This document shows, piece after piece, positions 27,548-35,621 of a DNA stretch of 64,000 bases (within the stretch, counting starts at the first letter, position 1; each line of letters opens with the position of its first letter). Source of the stretch: JBGTSJ01 sp041940305 (GTDB taxonomy: Bacteria; Planctomycetota; Planctomycetia; Planctomycetales; Planctomycetaceae); assembly GCA_041940305.1 (NCBI GenBank), contig JBGTSJ010000002.1, positions 186,001-250,000 on the forward strand, read 5' to 3'. The notes under the pieces were generated by a model. That model was not told where the DNA came from, did no database searches, and saw only the letters and a program-made list of their open reading frames with translations. The position numbers were made by a program, and so were the translations under genes.

Positions 27548-29403
27548 GTAATCGATTCCTCGGCTCCAAAGATCAAAACTTCAAACGGGAGCACGTCGGG
27601 GACCTGCGTCCCGGCGGCGCGCCGGCCGCCGTAGCGTGCTGCTTCACTGGTAAGAATCAAATCGTTGCGTGCCGCGATCTCAGCGGGAAGCGGATGCGGC
27701 TCCTCGGTCAGATTGGCGATGATCAGCAGACTCGGATCCGCGCCTCGCCGAAGTTTCAACAGCGGCTGCTCGTTCGCCGCGGATGAGGGTGCGCCCGCGA
27801 TCAGTTCCGCCTGCGTATGCTTTCGATCGCGCAGTCCGCTCCAGCTGCGGCGGGCCCGCAACAGGTCACGATGCAGGACGCGGGTCCCTGCGGCCCGCGA
27901 TCCCTCCGGCCAGGACCACGACAGGACGGCCGATTCGAACGTCTCCTCCGACTGCGGGTCAGGGATCTCCGTTCCCCATTTGAACTTCAGTTCTTCAAAC
28001 TCCCGGCGGCGACCGGCCCGCACGGCTTCCACCAGTCCTTTGTCTCCGAACGAGCAGAAAAAGGGAAACGGCCGCTCCTCCGAGTACTCCTCACCCATGA
28101 AGATCAGGGGCACGAAGGGGGAGACGAGCATCAGGCTGGCCCACAGCCTCTGCTGGGCCGGCGACAGATAGTTGGCGGGTCGGTCGCCGAGTGCCCGGTT
28201 GCCGACCTGATCGTGGTTCTTGGTGCACACCACGAAGCAGCTGCGCGGGGCGTCGCCGGCCGGCGAGCCCGCACGGCGGCGCCGAAAGGCGCTGTATTGC
28301 CCGTCGTAGACGAACGCGTCGTTGAATGACTTGACCAGGTGATCGGGCGATCCGAAGTCGGCGTAGTATCCTTCCAGTTCGCAGGTCAGCAGCGAATGCA
28401 GGCTGTGATGGAACTCGTCGCTCCAGACGCCGTCGAGGCCGATGCCCCCCTGCTCCTGCGAGGTGATCTGCCGCGCGTCGTTCTGATCGGTCTCGCCGAT
28501 GACGTGGACGCTGCGATTCTGCTCCCGCGCGACCTGCTGCACTTCGTCCTGCAGTTCGGCGAGGACATGCCGCGGCCCGAAGTCGAAGATGTTCTGGATG
28601 GCGTCGAGACGGAGGCCGTCGAACCCGAAGTCGCGGACCCACATCACCGCATTGTCAATCGCGTAGCGGCGGACGGGCTCGCTGTCGTAGCCGTCGTAGT
28701 TGATGGCCGAGCCCCACGGCGTGTGATACGCGTCGGTAAAGTACGGACCGAAGTCGCCGAGGTAATTCCCCTCGGGGCCGAAGTGGTTGTAGACGACGTC
28801 GAGCAGCACGGCGAGGCCTTGCTCATGGCAGGCATCCACCAGCCGCTGCAGCGCCTCCGGTCCGCCGTACGTGTTCTGGGTGGCGTAGGGATGGACGCCG
28901 TCGTAGCCCCAGTTCCGTTCGCCGGGGAACTGGGCGACCGGCATGATCTCGAGCGTGGTGATGCCGAGATCGCGCAATTCCGGCAACCGGGGGATAACGG
29001 CGTCGAAGGTCCCCTCGGAGGTGAACGTGCCGACGTGCAGTTCGTAAATCACGAGGTCATCGCGCGGGATGCCGCGCCAGTCGGCCGCGGTCCGCCTGTG
29101 CTCTTCCGGGAAAAAAAGAGCCGAGGGCTGATGGACGCCGTCGGGCTGCCAGCGCGAGGCGGGATCGGGGCGAGTGTCGCCGTTCTCGAAGCGGTAGGCG
29201 TAGCGATCTCCGGCGGACAGTCCACCAATGTGCTGTTCGAAGTAGCCGAGGTCGCGGCGCTCCATGGGAGCGACGGTCTCGCTGTCGTTCTTCCAGGTGA
29301 CGACCGAGACGTGTGGGTGGTGCGGAGCCCAGACGCGGAACAGCACGCGGCCATCCGGCTCGCGGAAGGTTCCCTGCGGGGGGAATTGGGGATCGGCCTG
29401 CAT
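27544..29403 (-). CDS. treZ: Malto-oligosyltrehalose trehalohydrolase
   Basis: TreZ (GH13) releases trehalose from the product of TreY. The 619-residue form starting MQADPQFPPQGTF matches the family length; the frame is open to 29559 but that part is not protein-like. An N-terminal CBM48-like domain (VLFRVWAPHHPHVSVV) is followed by the barrel: VIYELHVGTF, LLDVVYNHFGPEGNY, nucleophile Asp in GLRLDAIQN, acid Glu in VIGETDQND, and VWSDEFHHSLHSLLT. The gene overlaps treY by four bases. The 254-bp gap upstream contains two palindromes. Confidence 0.96.
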   Translation of the reverse strand: MQADPQFPPQGTFREPDGRVLFRVWAPHHPHVSVVTWKNDSETVAPMERRDLGYFEQHIGGLSAGDRYAYRFENGDTRPDPASRWQPDGVHQPSALFFPEEHRRTAADWRGIPRDDLVIYELHVGTFTSEGTFDAVIPRLPELRDLGITTLEIMPVAQFPGERNWGYDGVHPYATQNTYGGPEALQRLVDACHEQGLAVLLDVVYNHFGPEGNYLGDFGPYFTDAYHTPWGSAINYDGYDSEPVRRYAIDNAVMWVRDFGFDGLRLDAIQNIFDFGPRHVLAELQDEVQQVAREQNRSVHVIGETDQNDARQITSQEQGGIGLDGVWSDEFHHSLHSLLTCELEGYYADFGSPDHLVKSFNDAFVYDGQYSAFRRRRAGSPAGDAPRSCFVVCTKNHDQVGNRALGDRPANYLSPAQQRLWASLMLVSPFVPLIFMGEEYSEERPFPFFCSFGDKGLVEAVRAGRRREFEELKFKWGTEIPDPQSEETFESAVLSWSWPEGSRAAGTRVLHRDLLRARRSWSGLRDRKHTQAELIAGAPSSAANEQPLLKLRRGADPSLLIIANLTEEPHPLPAEIAARNDLILTSEAARYGGRRAAGTQVPDVLPFEVLIFGAEESIT

Positions 29404-29530
29404 TGGGGAACGTTCTGAGGATGGGGCTGCGGATGGGATGCCGCGGGGTTCGGGTTGTGTGTAACGCTGATTCGATTGCGACGAAGCGGAGCTTCGTGAG
29501 AAGCCTGGAAACGAGGACGCTGCAACGGGA

Positions 29531-29548
29531 AGCCCGGTGAACCGGGCT
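29531..29548. repeat. Perfect palindrome, 8-bp arms with GA loop
   Basis: AGCCCGGT, then GA, then its exact reverse complement. It lies in the gap between malQ and treZ, 28 bp from a second palindrome of the same architecture. It may fold in the transcript and tune expression between the genes. Confidence 0.7.
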
Positions 29549-29575
29549 GGCCAAATCATTTCTTCGTTCGCTTAA

Positions 29576-29593
29576 CCCGGCGTAAACGCCGGG
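29576..29593. repeat. Perfect palindrome, 8-bp arms with AA loop
   Basis: CCCGGCGT, then AA, then its exact reverse complement, in the malQ-treZ gap. Sequence is different from, but architecture equal to, the neighbour at 29531-29548. Confidence 0.7.
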
Positions 29594-29657
29594 CCTAATA
29601 CAGCCTCTTTCGCAAGGAAGTCGGATTCAATGGAGCCTCGATTGATGTGCTCGATCC

Positions 29658-31778
29658 CTATGTTGGCGGCGATCGTCTCAATGCGCTGATTCGTTCGATG
29701 ACCTGCTGCACCTGCGGCAGAGTGTCGAGTTCTTCCAGGGTGTGGCGGGACTTCCGTCGCCAGTTGACGCGCTCCATAAACGTGCCCGGCGTGTTCTGCG
29801 GCTGGGTCTCTTCCCAGAGGTCCTCGAGTGTGAGCAGGACGATTTCGGCGGGACCGGAGGCCATCCAGGAGAGGAGACCCTGCAGGGCCGTGCCGGTGTC
29901 GGGTGCGGTTGTGCCGGCGGGCAGTGCTCCCTCGGCGACGAGGAACTCCGTTAATTGCTGTTTCAATTCCGTGCGCCGGACGCGTTCGTCATCCGCCTCC
30001 TGCGGCGTCATCAGTCCGAGGCTCACTCGGTCGTCGATGTCGAGGCCGTTCCAGAACGCGGCGAACATCGGCATGTCGTGCGTGTTGTTGCTGGCGACCG
30101 TTGATCGCGGGGGAGTGCGGAGCAACGGCGTCTTTTCCGGATTCGCTTCGTATTGCATGACGTACATGTCGGCGAAGCCGCGGCGCTGCATGGTATCGTC
30201 GACTGCAGCCGGGACGGTGCCGAGATTCTCGCCGACGATCTGGGCCTGATAGCGGTGCGACTCGACGACGAGAATCGCGAACATCTCCTGCGTGTTGTAG
30301 CGGACGTACGCGCCGTCGCGGGCTTCCAGCCCGTGCGGCACCCAGTACAGCCGATGCAGCCCCATGACGTGATCGATCCGCAGCAGCCGCGCGTACTTGA
30401 GATGCTGCCGCAGCGACTGGATTAGGTAACGGTACCCGTCCTGCCGCAAGTGCTCGGGATGGAGGGGCGGGAAACCCCAATCCTGTCCCTTGGTAAAGAA
30501 GGAATCGGGCGGCGCACCGCCGGAGGCTTTGGTCGCGAAGAGGTCGCGGCGGCTCCAGACGTCGTAGCCGGCGCTGTTCACCCCCAGAGGAAAGTCGAGA
30601 TACCAGAGCAGGCCGCGATCACGCGTCTCGGCCGCCAGCGCCTGCAACTGCTGTTCGACCTGCCATTGCGTGTACGCATGCCGCAGCCGGTCGGCCTCGT
30701 CGAAATCGTCGGGCTGGATGGCCCCCTGCTGCAGCCTCTCGGGCCAGAGATGCCACACGGCCCCCTGCCGCTCGCCGACGGCGCGGAAGCGCGCGAATGA
30801 ATCCAGTTCGGGACGGGACTGCAGATACTGCTCGAACTCCTCCCGCCGCGGTGACGACTGCTGAAAGAAGGACTCTGAGAGGACCCCTAACACACGCGTT
30901 TTGAGCTCCATCTGCCGGCGGTAGTCCACCGTGCTCGCACTGCGCAGTGCCGCAAGTTCCTGCTGGACATCGCTGGACTGCACGAGATCCTGGGCGGCGC
31001 GGCAGGACTGGAACTCAGGGACGCGGGTGACGTCGAGATAGACTTCGTTCCAGAACAGCCGGCTGGCGGGGGAGTAAGGGCTGGGGTCGTCGCTGACTTC
31101 GGCCAGCCAGGCGAGCATGGGGAGAGTCGCCACCAGGCTGCCGCCGCGGTCGGCCACCCAGTCGGTGAGGGCCGCCAGATCGGAAAAGTCTCCGCCCCCC
31201 CAGCTACGCTCGCGATGCAGGGCGTACAGCGGCAGGAAGACCCCCCAATGGCGATGCTCTCCAAGCAACGGTCGCTGCCACGCCTGCGCCGGCGCTGAGA
31301 TGATCATCGTCTCCGCACGCTGATGCGGCAGCTGAATGCTGAGCCGGTGATACCCGGTGGGCAGAGGTGTCGGAGCGTCGAGTTGACGAACGGTGTACTC
31401 GACTCCTTCCAACGTGCGGCGACCGCGTTCGGTCAGCCGGTCGAGTTGGCCGGACCATGTCTGCCGGCTGCCGTCTTCGGCGGTCAGCTCGCATTCGTAG
31501 GCTCCGCCGGTATCGCGGGACGGCACGCGCAGCGCGATCTGCGGCTGTCCCTCCCAGGCGACGGAGACGGGTTCGAGCGGTCGCCGCCACAGTTCCTCCC
31601 GACGTTCACGAAGTGCGGCGGCGGCCTCGGAATCGTTGTGAACGTCGACGCCCAGAGCGTGCAGAGTGCGCAGCAGTCCCTCGGGCGAGGCGGAGACAGG
31701 CTGCCGCGCGACGTCGTAGTACAGCGGCAGCACGCCGTGCCAGCGAGCCAGCTTCGTCAGGATGGGGAGGTCGATCAT
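29658..31778 (-). CDS. malQ: 4-alpha-glucanotransferase (amylomaltase)
   Basis: MalQ (GH77) transfers alpha-1,4-glucan segments between oligosaccharides. The start MIDLPILTKLARWHGV (31778) gives 706 residues. The first 200 or so residues are a beta-rich extension like that of large MalQ proteins. The catalytic barrel has WGVFLPLYALHRERSWGGGD, SPYSPASRLFWNEVY, nucleophile Asp in LLRIDHVMGLHRLYW, acid Glu in IVGENLGTVP, and third Asp in NNTHDMPMFAAFW. It sits between treS and treZ on the same strand, where it can lengthen or recycle short maltodextrins for TreY. Confidence 0.96.
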   Translation of the reverse strand: MIDLPILTKLARWHGVLPLYYDVARQPVSASPEGLLRTLHALGVDVHNDSEAAAALRERREELWRRPLEPVSVAWEGQPQIALRVPSRDTGGAYECELTAEDGSRQTWSGQLDRLTERGRRTLEGVEYTVRQLDAPTPLPTGYHRLSIQLPHQRAETMIISAPAQAWQRPLLGEHRHWGVFLPLYALHRERSWGGGDFSDLAALTDWVADRGGSLVATLPMLAWLAEVSDDPSPYSPASRLFWNEVYLDVTRVPEFQSCRAAQDLVQSSDVQQELAALRSASTVDYRRQMELKTRVLGVLSESFFQQSSPRREEFEQYLQSRPELDSFARFRAVGERQGAVWHLWPERLQQGAIQPDDFDEADRLRHAYTQWQVEQQLQALAAETRDRGLLWYLDFPLGVNSAGYDVWSRRDLFATKASGGAPPDSFFTKGQDWGFPPLHPEHLRQDGYRYLIQSLRQHLKYARLLRIDHVMGLHRLYWVPHGLEARDGAYVRYNTQEMFAILVVESHRYQAQIVGENLGTVPAAVDDTMQRRGFADMYVMQYEANPEKTPLLRTPPRSTVASNNTHDMPMFAAFWNGLDIDDRVSLGLMTPQEADDERVRRTELKQQLTEFLVAEGALPAGTTAPDTGTALQGLLSWMASGPAEIVLLTLEDLWEETQPQNTPGTFMERVNWRRKSRHTLEELDTLPQVQQVIERISALRRSPPT

Positions 31779-31870
31779 GCCGACGTTCCAATGCAGGCAA
31801 CTCGCTCCGCGAGTCGCACAGGTGTGGCCTCGATTCGGTCGACAGCGAGTCGCGATCGATCGCTGAAACG

Positions 31871-31893
31871 GTCCACTCGCGGGGCGAGTGGAC
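31871..31893. repeat. Perfect palindrome, 10-bp arms with GGG loop
   Basis: GTCCACTCGC, then GGG, then its exact reverse complement, lies in the 126-bp gap between treS and malQ, 12 bp from the treS stop. It could serve as an intercistronic hairpin that protects or ends the treS message. There is no T-run. Confidence 0.7.
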
Positions 31894-31904
31894 AGCATTA
31901 TTTC

Positions 31905-34900
31905 TCACTCCTCTTCGTCAATCGGGGGAGGCTCGGGTGGGGCTTCGGTGGGAATGGCGGCGATCTTCAGCAGTTCCAGCAGGGCCGTCAGGGCGATCTT
32001 CAGTCCGGGGCCGGGATGCTGAGACTGCGTCAGGATTTCGCGGCAGCCGCGCTCGACGCAAAATGTCCGCAGCAGGATACGTACGTGGGCCGGATCCTCG
32101 GGGAGGAGGTCGGTCGGCTTCAGGACATCGAGATACCGCTTGAGGAAGGCGCTGCCGCTCGCATTGTGCCAATAGGAGACCCATTGCCTCAGAACAGAGG
32201 CGGCGCCGGTCGTGCCGATGCCCGAAACCTCGCCCCACAACGCGGCCTGTGAGGCGCGACACAGCGAGTGGATCATTCCGGCTGCATCGAGCAACGGCGC
32301 CCGCTTGATCCGCCGCTCTCCCAGCGACTGGTTTGGGTCCCCAGCCAGGTCGGCGACGACGAAGTCGCGCCCCGTATACAAGAGGTGCTCCAGCCCGTAA
32401 GCCCCGTGGCAGCGAATGCGCAGCGTGCGGATGCGGATCTCCTTGGCGGACTGCAGCAACATCAGGATATCGGGCTCGCTGTGCAGCACCTCCTCGGCGT
32501 GCGGACGGATGGCGAGATCCAGATCGCGCACCTGTCGATGCAAGGCCTGCAGCGCCTGCCGCACGATCTTGCGGACGGACTGGTAGAGGCCGCGCTGATA
32601 GAACGAGGTGAATGCCTCCGGGGCGAACTGTTTGTCGTCGCGATTGGAGGCGAGTGCGATATGCAACTCGGCGGTGCGCTGACCAATCAGTTCGGCCGAC
32701 TGCAGCCAGGGCCCGATCCGCTCATAGGCCAGCGCCGCGGGGTCGATCTGCGTGGATTCCAGCAGCGGATTGCCGCCGGGGGGGAGCGTCTGATGTTGTG
32801 ACTCGTCCGGCAGCAGGATCCGTTCGATATAACGACCGAGTTCATCAAGCGCGTACTCCCAGGCGGTTCCCTCATGCCGGACCTGTTCCCGCAACAAGGC
32901 CAGTGTGCCGGGCTCGCGGTCATCGTCGTGCAGTTCGATTGCGCCGAGCAGGTTGGTGACGTGCGGGAAGCGGGCCCGCTGGGTGAGGAAGCGGCTCAAC
33001 TCCAGGTCGGGCGCCACGCCCTGGTTCACATGCCGGTACAACCGCAGCGCCAGTTTCTCGCCGTACGCGAGGTCCGAAGACAGTCCGTCGTCGGATGCGG
33101 TCCCCGCCTGGTCATCCACAGAGGTGCGATGCCGCCGCTCCAGCACGCGGCCCGCCAGACCGGCTTCGCAGAAGGACTGCACGTCCGGCCCGATGGACTT
33201 CTGCAACTGCACGCCCGCTTTTGTCAGATGGCCCGAGACCTTGATGCGGCTCCCTTTGAGCGTCCGTTGCCTGAGGACCAGCTCCAGCCAGCCTTCGCAC
33301 ATCTGCGGCTCGCGAGTGGCGTCAAGGACAATGTGCGGATCGGCCGCCTCGCCGACGAGGACGCGCATCACGACCCGCTCCGGATGCTCCACCAGCAGCC
33401 GTTCGGCGAGTTCACCGCGGAACCAGCGGAGCGGGATGACGAGCTGCTCGGGATCGCCCGACGAGAGCGTGATGCGGCAGATCGCCAGAACAGTGGAGAC
33501 GTCGCCATTCTGATCCAGGGGGATCGTGTCCAGCAGCGAGACCGCCTGGATTGTGCGTTCGTCATAGCGGGGCTCGCGGCGTGCGAACTCGGCGAGGGCC
33601 TGCTCCACGGCCTTCCGCGATTTCCCGGCGAAGAGATCGGCGAATCGCCCGGACGCTTTGACTGGAGGGAGCCGCGCTTCCACAGCGTTGGGCAGTTCGC
33701 AGACCTGAGGCTGCAAAATGAACCAGTAAAACGAGTGCGGGCTGAGCGTGAGCAGATACGGCAGCGTGCCGATGGCGGGGAAGCGGGTCTGGCCGAACAT
33801 CTCAACCGGCACCATTGCGTGGTACCTCGAGAGATCCAGCTCCAGGTACTGGCTGAAACGGGACAGGTTCGCCACCACGAGCGCCGTCTCGTTTTCGTGC
33901 CGCCGCAGAAACGCCAGCACCTTGGGATTGTCCGGAAACAGGAACTCGATGGTCCCACGTCCGAACACCCGGTAGCGCTTGCGGAGCGCGATGATCCGCC
34001 GCATCCACCAGAGCATGGAGGTCGGATTGTTTTCCTGGGCCTCGACGTTGACGGTGGCGAAGTGGAACTCGGGATCGGTGATGCAGGGGAGATACAGCCG
34101 CTGCGGGTTGCTGCGGGAGAAGCCGGCGTTGCGATCCGGACTCCACTGCATCGGCGTGCGCACTCCGTCACGGTCGCCCAGATAAATGTTATCTCCCATG
34201 CCGATCTCGTCCCCGTAGTAGATGACGGGAGTGCCGGGGAGGGAGAGCAGCAGGCCGTTGAGCAGTTCGATCTTGCGGCGATTGTTGCCGAGCAGCGGCG
34301 CCAGCCGGCGGCGGATGCCCAGATTGATGCGGGCCCGCGGGTCGGCGGCGTAGGCGCGGTACATGTAGTCCCGCTCCTCGTCGGTGACCATTTCGAGGGT
34401 GAGCTCGTCATGGTTCCGCAGGAAGATGCCCCACTGGCAGTTGTCGGGGATGTCGGGGGTCTGCTCCAGGATGTCGATGATCGGAAACCGGTCTTCCTGC
34501 TGTAGCGCCATAAACAGGCGCGGCATCAGCGGGAAGTGGAAGTTCATGTGACATTCGTCCCCTTCGCCGAAGTAGGCGGCGGCGTCTTCCGGCCATTGGT
34601 TGGCCTCCGCGAGCAGCATGCGGTTGGGATGCTTGCGGTCGAGGTGCCGGCGGACCCCCTTGAGGACGTCGTGCGTCTCGGTGAGGTTCTCGCAGGTGGT
34701 CCCCTCCCGCTCGATGAGGTAGGGGACCGCATCGAGCCGGAAGCCGTCGACTCCCATCTCGGCCCAGAAATCGAGCACCTTCAGAACGGCCTCGCGGACT
34801 TCCGGGTTGTCGAAGTTCAGGTCGGGCTGATGTTTGTAGAACCGGTGCCAGTAGTACGATTCGGCGACGGGGTCCCACTCCCAGTTCGACGTTTCGAAGT

Positions 34901-35348
34901 CGCGGAAGATGATCCGGGTGTCGGAGTACTTCGTATCGTCGTCGGACCAGACGTAAAAGTCGCGCCAGCGGCTGCCGGGGGGCGAGCTGCGTGCCTTCTG
35001 AAACCACTCATGCTGATCGGAGGTGTGGTTGACGACCAGTTCGGTGATCACGCGCAGGTCGCGGCGGTGCGCTTCGCGCAGCAGCCGCTTGAAGTCGGCC
35101 AGGTCCCCGTAGCTGGGGTTGATCGACCGGTAGTCGGCGATGTCGTAGCCGTCGTCCCGCAGCGGCGAGGGATAGAACGGGAGCAGCCAGATCGCCGTGA
35201 CGCCCAGGTCGCGGATGTAGTCCAGCTTCTCGATCAGTCCGGCCAGATCGCCGATGCCATCGCCGTTGGTGTCGTGATAGGCGCGGACGTGCAGTTGATA
35301 GATGATCGCGTCCTTGTACCAGGTCGCTGCGAGATCGGATTCGGTCAT
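31905..35348 (-). CDS. treS: Trehalose synthase (maltose glucosyltransferase) fused to a degenerate maltokinase domain
   Basis: The 1147-residue fusion has an N-terminal TreS domain (about 1-560) that interconverts maltose and trehalose: YQLHVRAYHDTNGDGIGD, ELVVNHTSDQH, nucleophile Asp in DGFRLDAVPY, acid Glu in LLAEANQWPED, and FLRNHDE. Residues about 570-1120 match the maltokinase (Mak/Pep2) domain that in related fusions makes maltose 1-phosphate for GlgE. Here the phosphotransferase motif, expected as HGDxHLGQ, reads HGAYGLEH (residues 981-988), so the catalytic Asp is Ala983; the IDFEGEP-type metal motif reads ADLAGDP with Asp1000 kept. The kinase is therefore probably inactive. No glgE is present in the window. 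Confidence 0.95.
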   Translation of the reverse strand: MTESDLAATWYKDAIIYQLHVRAYHDTNGDGIGDLAGLIEKLDYIRDLGVTAIWLLPFYPSPLRDDGYDIADYRSINPSYGDLADFKRLLREAHRRDLRVITELVVNHTSDQHEWFQKARSSPPGSRWRDFYVWSDDDTKYSDTRIIFRDFETSNWEWDPVAESYYWHRFYKHQPDLNFDNPEVREAVLKVLDFWAEMGVDGFRLDAVPYLIEREGTTCENLTETHDVLKGVRRHLDRKHPNRMLLAEANQWPEDAAAYFGEGDECHMNFHFPLMPRLFMALQQEDRFPIIDILEQTPDIPDNCQWGIFLRNHDELTLEMVTDEERDYMYRAYAADPRARINLGIRRRLAPLLGNNRRKIELLNGLLLSLPGTPVIYYGDEIGMGDNIYLGDRDGVRTPMQWSPDRNAGFSRSNPQRLYLPCITDPEFHFATVNVEAQENNPTSMLWWMRRIIALRKRYRVFGRGTIEFLFPDNPKVLAFLRRHENETALVVANLSRFSQYLELDLSRYHAMVPVEMFGQTRFPAIGTLPYLLTLSPHSFYWFILQPQVCELPNAVEARLPPVKASGRFADLFAGKSRKAVEQALAEFARREPRYDERTIQAVSLLDTIPLDQNGDVSTVLAICRITLSSGDPEQLVIPLRWFRGELAERLLVEHPERVVMRVLVGEAADPHIVLDATREPQMCEGWLELVLRQRTLKGSRIKVSGHLTKAGVQLQKSIGPDVQSFCEAGLAGRVLERRHRTSVDDQAGTASDDGLSSDLAYGEKLALRLYRHVNQGVAPDLELSRFLTQRARFPHVTNLLGAIELHDDDREPGTLALLREQVRHEGTAWEYALDELGRYIERILLPDESQHQTLPPGGNPLLESTQIDPAALAYERIGPWLQSAELIGQRTAELHIALASNRDDKQFAPEAFTSFYQRGLYQSVRKIVRQALQALHRQVRDLDLAIRPHAEEVLHSEPDILMLLQSAKEIRIRTLRIRCHGAYGLEHLLYTGRDFVVADLAGDPNQSLGERRIKRAPLLDAAGMIHSLCRASQAALWGEVSGIGTTGAASVLRQWVSYWHNASGSAFLKRYLDVLKPTDLLPEDPAHVRILLRTFCVERGCREILTQSQHPGPGLKIALTALLELLKIAAIPTEAPPEPPPIDEEE

Positions 35349-35493
35349 AAATCAATCTGCAGGAGTGGAGATGTCCGGCCGCGAGCACGGGATCGAGCGA
35401 TCGCAGAGACGGCCGCGATCGAGGTTGAATTGGGCCAACACAACGTAATGGGATCGCCCGTGCGTCTCAACCCGCTGGACGTAGTGAACACGC

Positions 35494-35508
35494 CCCAATG
35501 CGATTGGG
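35494..35508. repeat. Short palindrome, 6-bp arms
   Basis: CCCAAT, GCG, ATTGGG in the 273-bp gap between glgX and treS. The gap has no gene; a longer imperfect pairing (GCGATCG words) lies at 35395-35420. Confidence 0.45.
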
Positions 35509-35621
35509 CCATCGGAGAAACCCGGTGACCGGCTCGATCGGCAGCGTCGCTGTGGATGCGTGAGGCGTCAGGGCGCCGTGCAGGCTGAATTCTCACGAGT
35601 TCAGCTACGGCTCGGTGGCGG

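Noticed and set aside
26372..27634. A 420-codon plus-strand open frame
   Set aside because: It is the complement of treY, a typical artefact of high-GC DNA, with no recognisable domain.
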